DNA of 62,333 nt. Source: Acanthaster planci (lineage: Eukaryota; Echinodermata; Asteroidea; Valvatida; Acanthasteridae). Made by a program: the position numbers and the translations under genes. A model generated the notes under the pieces. That model was given only the letters and a program-made list of their open reading frames with translations. It was not told where the DNA came from and ran no database searches. Numbering within the stretch: position 1 is the stretch's first letter; each line of letters starts with the position of its first letter. Location of the stretch: contig NW_019091445.1 in assembly GCF_001949145.1 (NCBI RefSeq), positions 1,072,650 through 1,134,982 of the forward strand. Reading direction: 5' to 3'. Shown piece by piece: positions 45,001 through 56,165 of this stretch.

Positions 45001-46510
45001 CTGCCTGACGGAATATATGCGATCACCGTGGCCAAGGCGGTCGACATGTGGTGGTATTGCTTACATTTAGTCACGTGGGTAAAAAAAAAAGGGTAGCGTC
45101 TCCATCCATAAACTGCAGTGTGGATGTCGGACATCTGGAATCCGAAGGAAATCTGCTAAGTGCTTTTTCACTGTGTGCCAACATGTCAATCATTAGCCTT
45201 TCGCGAGTTAAATTTGAATAAAACCTGGTACACTGAGGTCTTTAAATTCATGTGAACATACCAATTTGACTTCTCCAGGCTGAAGACATTGATGCTATAC
45301 CTCGTGATTCGGGGGGGGGGGTTACATAAGAAACGTCTTGCATAACACACTGTTTTTGATGGATAAGAAGGGCACAAGGGAAGCAGTCCATTTCAGGGGA
45401 AGAGGTCACTATCCAAAAGCTTGTCCCAGCCCGAGTCCCGAGGTATGGCAACTTTAGTGTGGATAATTGAAGTTGTTATGTTTTTGTGCAATCATCATAA
45501 CTCAGTGTACCAGATTTTATTCAAATTCAACCCGCTAAAGGCTAACTGTTGCGGTTAAAAACTAGTAACTTACAAAAGTTTGATTTCCAAGACTCAAGTT
45601 TGGGTCTTTGTTGGACTTGTGCATGTACTGCCCAACGTAGCGGCCGAGAAGATTAGTAAGCGCACAACCCAGTCAAAATACATGAAAATTAATAATGAAT
45701 GAAATTACTCTGGAAACAATTTGAAAGGAATTACGGAAGACTGCCAATCGCAAAATTTGTCTACCAGTTTTAGTGCTGCAAAATCCTCAACCACAGAATG
45801 TGTCAACTTTCCATATTGCTTGAATCAATTCTTTCCAATAATTTGTTTTATTTAAAAGGACAAGGATCTTCTGAGCATCCAGATCTTGAAGGTAAGTGTT
45901 ACAAACAGTCAAAACTTTCTCCAACTTCGTAAATTGTTGAGTTGACACACTTCCGGTGAAAATGCAGTACGCCTTGAAGATAAAATTAAGCTATTAACTG
46001 CAGGTTTGTGTTTTGTTTTGCTTTCTAAGACGAATCTTCGGTTGCATACGTTCCGTCACCAATCAATTGCTTCATCTGTCGTATCACAGTTCGCTTCTTC
46101 TTGTGGTTTGTTTTTTTTTCGTTAATTTGTTTTTATCAGAGCTGCCATCTTTATGCTAGTGCTGTGATATCACTGAATATTATCGCTTTCAATTTTTTTG
46201 TCTCTACGCAGAGTTTCTGAGTGATGATTACCTCCTGAAATTATCGAAGGAAATACACGCAAAGGACAGAGAACCCTTGGGCATCCATCTGGGAATTAAA
46301 GAACTATCTAAGTATGAAATATCCCATCCTGGGAACTTGCAGGGACAGGTTTTAGCCATGCTTAAGGACTGGAAAGGTGATACAATGACTGATACAAAGA
46401 GCGATGAGAAACAAGTAAGGTTCCTCGGTGATTGCCTAGCTAAAACAGGACGCAATGATTTGAAATTCAAATTACTCAAAGCCCACAACTTATCCCCAGC
46501 CACAGGGTAG
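39099..46510 (+). CDS. FADD: FADD-like adaptor (DED + death domain), intact copy A
   Basis: Predicted death-receptor adaptor linking death-domain receptors to DED caspases. Four phase-matched exons: 39099-39107 (ATGCCAGGG), 42687-42963, 45859-45891 and 46212-46510 (TAG stop), giving 205 aa against 208 in human FADD. DED is residues 4-80: YRKTLSNIAEK, LKRMVFFCKD, the ALDLFDKLEERGVLS hydrophobic helix and FLMKLLGDIDRLDCLEMW. The usual RxDL motif reads RLDC. A short linker (QGSSEHPDLE) is its own exon. The DD is about residues 108-198, with YLLKLSKEI, LGIHLGIKELSKYEI, PGNLQGQVLAMLKDW and FLGDCLAKTGRNDL. The DED-then-DD order and size are specific to FADD. Intron 2 carries a partial second DED exon (43380-43613) and an inserted repeat. 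An alternative is a lineage-specific DED-DD paralogue rather than the one-to-one orthologue. Confidence 0.85.
43380..43613 (+). pseudogene. Partial extra DED exon inside FADD-like copy A
   Basis: Begins immediately after a single N (43379) at the DLKKMVFFCKD section and runs to the same donor context as exon 2. The first 10-17 DED residues and the splice acceptor are missing. Its sequence (LFGKLEERGVLSPAKTTFLG) matches copy B at 51976-52251, not the neighbouring exon 42687-42963. The 400 bp after it repeats the 400 bp after exon 2. It may be a genuine exon duplication, or a collapsed or misjoined haplotype. Confidence 0.75.
43680..45095. mobile_element. Inverted-repeat insertion in FADD-like copy A
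   Basis: The left block 43685-43830 (ACCTACGTGACTAAATGTAA, then CCACCACGTG and CGCACGTGCGAACG) reappears inverted at 44945-45085. A left-block duplicate also sits at 43030-43170. The matching place in copy B (52320) runs directly from CCCAGCGGTCCGTAT to TGGGTGATGGG, so the first part is an insertion relative to copy B. No transposase is seen. The exact ends are uncertain because the right block lies beyond a stretch (44636-44817) shared with copy B. Confidence 0.5.
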
Positions 46511-48389
46511 ACAAACAAGTAGCATAGCGGCATCCTACCATTTCAACCGTTGAGGACCAGATTATCACCTATCCGTAGGATGTCAAAGATTTTAATCAGA
46601 AGGATAAATTGTAACACATGCACCGGTTAGGCACTGAAGCTGAAATATCAGGTTAGAAAGAAACGAGTTACCCAGCATGATGTGGTGACACGTATTTGTA
46701 CTTACACAAGAAATTAATGGTGAGTGTTGTGGAGAAAAAGAGGCCTTTTACTTGTACTTTGTATTTGCTCTATTCCCCTGTACTGCAATTTATCAAATAC
46801 TTTCATGTGCGTGGTTTTGCTGTCTGAGTTTCCTTTGCGTGGATCCCTGAAATGCTTCAGTTGTACCATAATGCAGTACTGTAGACTTACTTCCATATAC
46901 CCGCCGCTTAAATACATGCGTAGGCCTATATTTCAACGACTTGATAAGTGATTTTAGTTTAGTTTAGTTTAGTTTATTACCTTTATTGCACAAAACATCG
47001 AAACCAATCTGTGGTGCAAAAGGGAAACCCCGAACAGGCAAACAGGCCCACTAACTGGGGACCCTCGTATACACAAAAACAACCATTTTGAGATTACATA
47101 CAATCGTAACTAAATAGGCTAAACTTGAGTTAAGATCTGTAGATTATTATATGGATAAAATGACACGAGTACTTATAATTTTGTAAAGTACATCAGCCCA
47201 TCTGAAATTATGCTGGCTAACTTACATATTTCAAAACTGCACATGCTACTTCTTTTTAAAAACTTATTTCGTTTTATTTGAGTTCTTTCTTGTAATAAAA
47301 CATACCGGTATGCATTATTCTATTGGCGTTGTAGAAAAAAGCCCTTACAACACAAAGAGCAACAAAAAACAAAAGAAGAAATTTAGAGGGCAAGGACAAT
47401 AACTAATTCACCAATCTGGCATCTATTTTACAATAGGAATCCTGAGAAAACAAATTTTATGCAAACACTGACATAATTTTAGAAGGTTGTCGTCTTTTAG
47501 CATTTAGTGTGCTTTTTTTATTCGTTGTTATACAAGAATCTGTACCCGACCCATGTTTGACCCCGCGACATGCCTTATTAAAGACTGGAGCTTTCTGTAT
47601 TCTCCAGGTTATACATTGAGTTCTCTTAGGTTATTTGGGCAAAATTGTCATTTTCAAAAGTTACTAGAAAGTTATTGTCAGAGTGCAGAAATTTCTGGAA
47701 CGTATGGGAAACCTTGAGCAACTTTCGAAAATTATTTTACTCTTCCGTGTCGTTTTCTCCAACGTCTGAAGTTAATGAGTCTTGAAAAGTGGTTTGTCCC
47801 GCCGAAAATGTAACAACTTCCAATTATTTCGCCATAGACCTGTGTACGATCCTAATTCCAAACTCTACTCAACACTTCACGAGTAAGGCCAAAGTAGCTG
47901 AGGCCAAACCAGAAGAAAACATGCTAACACCACAAAGGACCCTCAGCTTTACTACCTCGGCCCGGCAGCTTTACTACCTGACTACGAAGCTGTAAGCGCA
48001 CTAATTAGTCTAATAGTGCCACAAAACATCAAATACGATGCAAGAGAACCAAAAATGACAGTAATCCAATTTAATGTAAACGCTTCAGGCCCACAATTGG
48101 GGACTGGTTTCTGAAACGAAGCCTGAGAAGAAGACGAAGTTGAGTATTGGAAAACGGCCCTGAACTCATAGTAATAAGTGGACACAAGAGGGCGCGAAGC
48201 AAGTAACTGCGCTCGGTCTCGGTACGTATGTGTCCAAAGCTGAGACAAAGACGTTACAGAGAGATCCCGACTTAGTGAAGTCTGCGCAAACAAAGCTCTT
48301 CCCGAACATATGGAAACAAACCGACCGAATTCAGCCTTTGTGTCGCAAACAATCTTCTAAAATCTGCCGTATATCGAGAAGACCCAACG
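46511..48389. other. Spacer between the two FADD-like genes
   Basis: No coding ORF is recognised. It contains a short TTTAG pentamer run (46953-46977). The last 200 bases should be promoter and 5' UTR of copy B, by similarity to the region before 39099. Confidence 0.45.
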
Positions 48390-51300
48390 ATGTCAGAGGT
48401 AAGCAGCCCAAACACATTTAGGCCTACTTTGTTTTCATCAACTTCTGTATTCGTGCAGACATGACTACCATTCCAGTGATTCAATGCCGTGAATAATTAT
48501 GTGCGCCGCTCTCGGTTAATTAGACTTTAATTTTAAAAAGTACTCATATATAAGGATGAATGAATCCTGAGTTTTTTCTTTATCCATTCCCAGTGTTTTT
48601 TGGGGAGTATGTTGTCATCATATATTTTTATTGCCTGAATTCTGAAAACCAATGAGATTTTTGTTTATTTTATCGGCACTTAAACACGGAAACCAAGCAA
48701 CTTCAACTTTCAAATTGCTGCTGCATAACAGCAAGATGTTCATCCGATACTCAGTGTGACAGGGACTAGAGCTTCATGTCATTTGGACCATTGTTAATAA
48801 ATTGATTCTAAATGTTATTGATCCGGAATGCTAATGCATCAAAACTCGTAGAACCATAATACATGTGCTCAAATTTCGTCTAGGCCTATATGAACAAAGG
48901 ACGGTCGGGTCGCCATTTTGTATGGATTGGCTGTTGGTTCAATCATGCGTCGCCTGTTCATACTGTACAGCGTGACGTGTCCAACACAGTAATAACGTGT
49001 TTCTGGTAACCACTGAGCTTATCACCTTGCCATGATGAAATAAATTGGCTGTAGGAACACATTTGGCTCTTTGCTCAAGTTTCTAGGTCTACATGTATAT
49101 AGTCAGGTAAAGTGTTCTGCAGTCCTCACGCCAATTACGACCTGGTTAGTGGGCTGAAAAGCCGGAGGGACACCATATACACTATATAGGAGGCGATGTT
49201 TATTAGAAAGATGTACATTTGTAATGTGTATCAAATTCATGCAGAATCTTACATCAAAATGGTATATTTATGGTTTTTAAATATTTCTTCAATACTTCAA
49301 TATATTCAAATATTGTAAACATTTTAGTCTATGTAAATAATTCACAATCAACTTTAATTGTGTTGCTTATCACAAAATGGGGGGGGGATTCAATATCCCC
49401 CAAATGTGTGGGTGTGTGCAGCTGTGCCTTACATAGTGTGGACCTCTGCACAAAAGAAGTCCATATAATGTAGGGTGCGATGGCGTAGTGCGGACTCGAA
49501 CACGTCCACACAATGTTCCCCCCTCCCCCCGAAAAACAGTTTCAGAAGCATTTTGGGGTCGAGGTCCAGGGAATCACCATCCAAAATCCAGCTCGAAGGA
49601 GTTATCCTAGTTAAAGAAAAAGGAGCATTTTCCTCAAGTTTCCTTAACCACAGGAGAACAAAGGAAAGTCCACACTTTGTATGTCAAACAGGTCTGTGTG
49701 TGTGTGGGGGGGGGGAAATCCGTCCCCCTCCCCAGCTGTGAGGTGAGCCAAAACAACCCGGCTCTTTTAAGGTTAAATTTAGACTATCCTTTGAAGACGA
49801 TGTGCAAACCCTTTCAGGTTGAAAACTACACTCATGAACCTTCCTTATCCCCCTGTAGCTTTCGCCTTTATGTATAATATTCTGTCGCTGCATTAGTCTA
49901 CTCATCTTTACATGAATTTGGCAATTTGCCAGCCTATATCAATAGCACATTATCCAACAGTCTTTCATTTGTGTCAAGAGCATCATAGTTATAATCCAAA
50001 GTTGTTTCTGTATTAGTGAGTAAATTCTATTACGAAAGCTTGCACCAAGGGTGCAAGTTCACATGGACTCGGCTCAGTTCCAGCCGTGACAGATCCATCA
50101 TGGGGCGCAAATCCTGGGGGGTGGGGTTGTATACCCCCCCCCACACACACACACACAACTCCGCTGTCTCGGACTTGCTAGGTTATTTTTTGGGGGGGGG
50201 TTTAAACATAATATGTTTTTAAAGAAACTCCTTATATGTCATTACAGGTGTGAAAATTGAACTTCATCAAGCGAATTATTTTGTTGTTACCGGCAGTTGA
50301 AGTTCATGCTACATGCACCGCGGCCGAATGCATTGAGCATGCACCGTAGTGAAAAAAGGACCGTGTCCCGTCTCGGAAAAATGCGGGCTGGGCAAGAACG
50401 TTATGTTCCAAATTCACAAAATTGGTGCCAATTTAATTTATTTAAAACGACTGCACAGACTTACTCTAAAACTCCCAAAGACTCAACCCCTTTAAAAATG
50501 CATTCAGCGGCAACATCGAAAAATTTTGCTCGATCATTATTCCTGATTCCAAGGTGGAAGCATTTGTGACCTGCCATCCCAAACTCCAGGCTGTTCATAA
50601 CCCTAAAGAGTGGAACTTCCGCTATTCAGATTTTTATGGGAGTTTTACAGCTATCACTGCCTGTAAGAAGCTCACTGCAGACTGAATTTAGATTTAACAT
50701 GGATCATTTTAAAAAAGTAAAAAAAAGCTGAAGGCAAGGAACTGACCAACATCACAAATACCGACTTCAGCCTGGTTTTGCGATGGTGGGTCACATTGAT
50801 GGATCATAATTCTTTCAACTGCGAGTCGCATGAGTGAAAGTTGCGGTATCAAACAGCCGGCCATGTCTTGCATGCAGCTACCCAATTTACACAATTTCAT
50901 ATATGATTGTTGTACAAGTAGTCACACAACCAAAATGGCTTCAACAAGCAGTCTAGCATATGGTGATCAGTGGTGCCTAACATTTACAAAAGCTATTGTA
51001 ATGTTTTTTGTATGTGACGAGCTTCTGGCAAAGCCCTGGGGTCAGTCAATTCTATTTAACTTGTAGGTGTACAAATAAACTAACTTCAGGAAAATTCCAC
51101 TTTCAGAAAGGGGGTTTGAAGATTAAGACCGTCACTACACCTCTGTGGCCTAGTTGAAACAATTCCTTTGTACGAATTGGAAGTACCAGAATTTTACAAA
51201 TAATACAACACCACTTTGATCGGGTAGGGGGAAGTTGCGGTTCCTTTTACTGTGGAAAGATGGGAAAACAGGACTGTTGATTTTTTCTAGTTAGGCCAAA

Positions 51301-54300
51301 CGACTAGAACGTCATGTCTCATGTCTCTTTTTTAACAGATTTTTGCTGAACATTATTCCAGAAACCTCAAAACTATGCAGCAATTTATTTTAAACTTAAC
51401 TCATGTTTGCCTTACGTACCCAGCGTGGACATATCCTTTGTTTTGGAGTAGATTTGAAAGACTGGAAATTGTTCTGATTGAACTTCCACTGCAGGCCTAA
51501 ATACCCTTTCTAGCTACATTGTTAGCGATGATTTTCTTTTGTTCCTCTTTATTCTGCGACGTTTAAACCGTATCCTCAAAAAAGCCTCTAAACACACTGG
51601 GTCCTCGCTCCCTACACTACACGCGGACATCGTCTGTTCAGACGTCCACACAGTCACTTACCCATGTGTTTCCCTCTCTGAAGAACAGTTCAGAATCATG
51701 GAACTGCAGGATCATCTGTGGCAGAATAAAGAGGAACAGTCTTTGAAACCATCATTACAAGGCCAACTCGAAGGAGCTGTCATAGTGGGGGAAATGAGCA
51801 TTTTCCCCCTAGTTTTCTTAATTACCCACAGGAGAACAAAGGAATGCTAGCCACTCTATTAAAGTGTGTGAAAGAAGCATGTGTGTAGAGGGGTTTGTTA
51901 TGGTGGTTTTGGTTTTGGGTTTGGTATTGGTTTGGTTTGGGTTGGTGATTAACCACTGAATTGTAAATCTTACAGTACCGAGAAACTCTCAGCAACATAG
52001 CTGGATCACTGACGAGCAAGACTTGAAGAAGATGGTCTTCTTCTGCAAAGATGTCGAAGGCATGACGAAGAGAGATCTGGAGGTGGACAGTGCATTAGAT
52101 CTCTTTGGCAAACTGGAGGAACGAGGTGTTCTCTCCCCGGCCAAAACAACATTCTTGGGGAAACTTCTTGGCGATATTGCTCGGTTTGACTGTCTAGAAA
52201 TGTGGGAAGAATATCAGCGCGGGTTGGCCAGCTCTAAGGACACAAAGAAAGGTGTGAATGAACATTTGTTTTGAAATATTCACTCATTAGATTTTCTTTG
52301 ACTATCTCTTCCCAGCGGTCCGTATTGGGTGATGGGTGCGAGCAAAAGTCCCGTTAAAAATGCCCGTTTCTCTTGAAATGTTTTAAAATGGCCTGTGGCA
52401 TATGATATTACGTTCTAAGAACAAGGGATAACGTCCCAGTAAGAAGCTTTACAAATTGTGTGTACGTGAAGAAGTAGCCTGGTGCTCAGCCTGGGTGAGC
52501 GAGCGCGTGGTGTCTCCATAAACTGCAGTATGGATGCCTGACAAATCAAAGGAAATCAAAGGAAAATCTGCGAAGTGCTTTTTCACCGTGTGCCAACAAG
52601 TCTATCATCAGCCTTTCGCGAGAATGTGAACATAACAATTTGAATTCTCCATGCTAGAGCCGCTGTTGCTGTACCTCGTGATTCTGGGCGGTTTTGCATT
52701 ATTAGATACGCCTTGCATAACACAGTGGCTTAGGTGGATAAGGATTACGGGCAAGAAGCAGTCCATTCCAGCGAGGAGGTCGCTATCTGGGCCCCGCGGA
52801 CTGGAACCACGAGAGAGTATAGGCTTCTCAAGGGAGAAGGGAGATCGTCTGCTTTTAACAGTGAAAAGGGGAATGTAGGGGGCTTGCTTCTTGACATGCA
52901 TGCTGGTCAAAACATGGATTACCAATGTCAAAGATCCCTTGAAAAACAAAGCACCGAGACAAAAGCAAATTCCAGATATTTTAGCAACTCTGACATATTG
53001 GAGTTAAAAGAAATGAATGTTTTTCTCATAACTACGCACTTTCTCGTGATGATGGTGTAATTGTGTCAAGCTAATGTCATGCTCTGCAATAATTTATTTA
53101 ATTTTTATCCTATAGATAATCCTACATCTAGGAAAAGGCGAAATGATCCAGGTTGGTATCGCTCTCATTTAGCAATTTTTTTTACAGTTGATATTTAGCC
53201 GTCTCTGGCAAATTTAACTAACACCATAATTTGCCAGGCACATGCGCACTAACTGGCTTTTGGGGGGACTTACAATTCGTAGGCCGTGTCCGAAACAGGC
53301 TTTCCAGAGCTACGGCTAGGTCTATTGTCTGCACATCTCCACCTACTTTCAATGGAGTGAAGACCTAGACCTAGCTCTAGACAACAGATTCGGATGCAGC
53401 CTTAGCTCGGTTCTGCACCAACATAGTCGACGTGACTTCGGATTCACGAGTTGGGAATCAGACCATTTTTACAATTTCGAATTTTTTTCCCTTAAAATCC
53501 TCCAGAGCCACGAATCAGAAAAAGGAACAATTTTTAGGACAATGTGCAAGTGTTAAAATCACGGCCATCAGACTATTAGACCAGCCCATTTTAGGGTGCG
53601 TAAGATGGCATGAGAAAGCCTGTCCATGGTACAAATGAAAAAAAAAACAATTGAATTGGCTATAATTCAGTCATTTCGGGACCGAAATAAATTGAGTTTG
53701 TTGTTTTGATAAGCTAACGAAATGTTCTTTTCAAATTTGTACGAATAATTTACATAAATATTTAATAAAGACCTCAAATCGGGGGTACCGTTATACAGTT
53801 TAATTATTGAACTGGTGGGCAGGGTTCGGGATTGTACGGTGTGTATTGTAGTGTTGTGACAATAATTATGCGAGGTATCAAGCTACACACTATGTACAGT
53901 GATTTAGTCTTCATTATGTTTCTGTCCAATAGAAATACCAGCATCTAGGAAACGGAAACGCACTCCAGGTTGGTGTCCTTCTCTGTTGATTATTTTCACT
54001 GAGATTTCAGCAAGCTCACTGGTCTACTGTTTCGAATTTAAATTTCAAATATAGGCGAGGGCAGGATAACTCACCAAAACTATGGCGGAATATAGCTAAA
54101 TGTAACATATGCTTATTTAAGTTTGCATCTATTAATTATTTATAAATGAAAGATCTTGGAGAGGTAAATCCAATACATACCTTTGTATATGAACATAAAA
54201 CTGCATTCATGTGACAGGAAAGCTCCAAAGAAAGACAAGAAGTGACGTGTGTGCGTGAATTAAGGTTTTCTTCTCTTTATTTGCAATCGTTTAAAGTTTG

Positions 54301-54628
54301 TTGTTGATTTTTTTTTCGTGCAGATCCTTCGGATCCTGAAGAGTACTTGAGTAACAAATATCTTAACGGCGTACTGGCGCCGGAAATAACAGAGGAAGAG
54401 CAGCAGGTCTTGGGTCCAGAGTTAGGATTTTCAAGGGGGTAAATGTCTGCTTTTAAAGTAAACAACCCAGGGAACCTGCGCCAACAGACTTACTGCATGC
54501 TGACGGCTTGGAGGAATCGCCAGGGGTGTGACGAAAAGACACAAGTAAGGTCTCTTGCTAAAATACTGGCAAAAGTGGGATGCGTTAACTTGAAAAAACG
54601 AATACTCAAAGACCATAATCTACACTGA
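48390..54628 (+). pseudogene. FADD-like tandem duplicate, copy B, apparently disrupted
   Basis: Parallel structure to copy A. First exon 48390-48398 (ATGTCAGAG, donor GTAAGC); DED exon 51976-52251; two 36-nt basic exons 53116-53151 and 53933-53968; a possible small exon starting at 54218; DD exon 54324-54628. The DED exon is 276 nt against 277 in copy A: one base is lost in GACGAGCAAGACTTG (near 52018), which shifts YRETLSNIAGS out of frame with LKKMVFFCKD. The DD is interrupted by TAA at 54440-54442, between EEEQQVLGPELGFSRG and FKVNNPGNLRQQ. Two independent lesions suggest a pseudogene unless both are sequence errors. The DD is much more diverged from copy A than the DED, so either the DD is free to decay or the DED exon was homogenised by gene conversion. 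Confidence 0.75.
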
Positions 54629-55329
54629 GCCGAAGAGCAGGCTAAAAAGAATAATTAAGACATAATATTAAACCCGTAAAGGCCGGCTCATGCTGGACGA
54701 GAAAGCGAACAGAAACGTGAATTTGTCACGTCAGATCATCTCAATTATTCACTCTGTTAATTCGCAGAAGCTCAACACATTTCAACTTATCAAAATTTGC
54801 TGCAAATCTTTCGTGACGTCAACATTGCTTCGTTTTCAAATTCACCTGAAGTATGAACCGGCATTAAATCAACCCTGTTTATAAATTAAGAAAATGAGAA
54901 TTCCATTGCTTGGCCACTAAAATTTTTTAAACTCATGCGTCGGGGGATGGCTTATTCAAGCGGGGATTTATTAAGCATTCCTGAGATGCAAGGTTTTAGA
55001 TTTATTTAGGCGAGATTTGACGTTTTTCATGGCGAAGGTGCCAAGTGAAGGTAAGGAGCTTGCGGTAATACTATGCAAAAAATATCTCTTTTGTAAATTT
55101 GTGTGGTTTTGAGAGAACCAGAGGTACTCAACGTTTCAGACAGTATGCCCTGTCTTTCATCAGGAGTCATTTTGTGTGATGCTACTGCAACTTCAGGCGT
55201 TGTAATGTAAAAATAATCTGTGTGTGTGGCACATTCCTGCGATGGTAAGACAGATGAAATATCCCATTAGTCACGTCATGAACGTTTCCGTGCAGAGTAG
55301 CCGAGATTAGTAAGGGGGTGTGGATTATG

Positions 55330-56165
55330 TAGTTGGGGGGGGGGTGTCCAATTTCTGCATGGAACCCAGGTGCTGACTCATGGATTCACATGCTCAGTCT
55401 CTTCCGTCGTGTGCCTTATACACCTTGCCTCATAAAGTACAGTACCATCTGCCGTACGGTGGCTTATTCCTTCCTAGTGTCAAAAGACCCATTTCCCATT
55501 AAATACCGATTTTGATTTAGCGACTGGCTTTAATTTTCCGTTTTGGGGTTGGAGGAGCAATAGTGTCAATACACAGCCTCTGCTTTTGGAGGGGGGGTAA
55601 GGGAAGAGTTGCACATGTGTATTACCGTGAAGCTTTGTGGGGAATTTGCAAGTGCGGTGTGTTTCTGCGATCCATTGTTGTCATTTACACAGGCTAACGA
55701 TTTAACCCAATGTCAATTTGGATGAACAAATCAAATCTTTCCGGTTAAACATTTGATTTCCAGCGACGAATTTCTTTCTCAAAATATGGAGGGCCTGATG
55801 TTTCGATCCTAGCAGAATCCAGCCTCAAAGGCAAAAGGGTTCGCCTCAGTTGAGAAAGATTCTGCTAGGATGGAAACGTCAGGCCCTCCATATTTTGAGA
55901 TTTGTATTTGATGTCATGGTAGTCAGCAAGCAGTTTGCAGCAGTTTTGCATAACAGATCTGTAAATTTGTTAATACATGGAGTTCCAAAGTGTTTCAACA
56001 AGGACATCGTAATGTAACTTTTAAGATGTCTGTTACTTCAAACCATTGTTCTCCTTCATTCTGTTCAAATAGTCTGTAAATGCAGCCCCATGGGTAGCCA
56101 CTGATTGTGTAGAATACAAAAGATGACGCCAATTTTAACTATTCACTGACTGATTTTATACCAGG
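55330..56165. repeat. Diverged duplicate block, copy 1 (partner 58860-59530)
   Basis: Shared runs include CCTTCCTAGTGTCAAAAG, GGGAAGAGTTGCAC, GCTAACGATTTAACCCA, CCCCATGGGTAGC and TGATTGTGT. The order is the same in both copies. It is non-coding. Confidence 0.75.
55777..55900. repeat. 124-bp hairpin element with 43-bp arms
   Basis: CTCAAAATATGGAGGGCCTG, then a block ending in CTAGCAGAATC, is mirrored by GATTCTGCTAG and CAGGCCCTCCATATTTTGAG. The paralogous block at 59320-59350 lacks it, so it inserted after the duplication or was lost from the other copy. Confidence 0.8.

Noticed and set aside
51539-51850. 103-codon ORF upstream of the copy B DED exon
   Set aside because: The homologous stretch in copy A (42240-42560) does not keep the frame, so it is probably intron.
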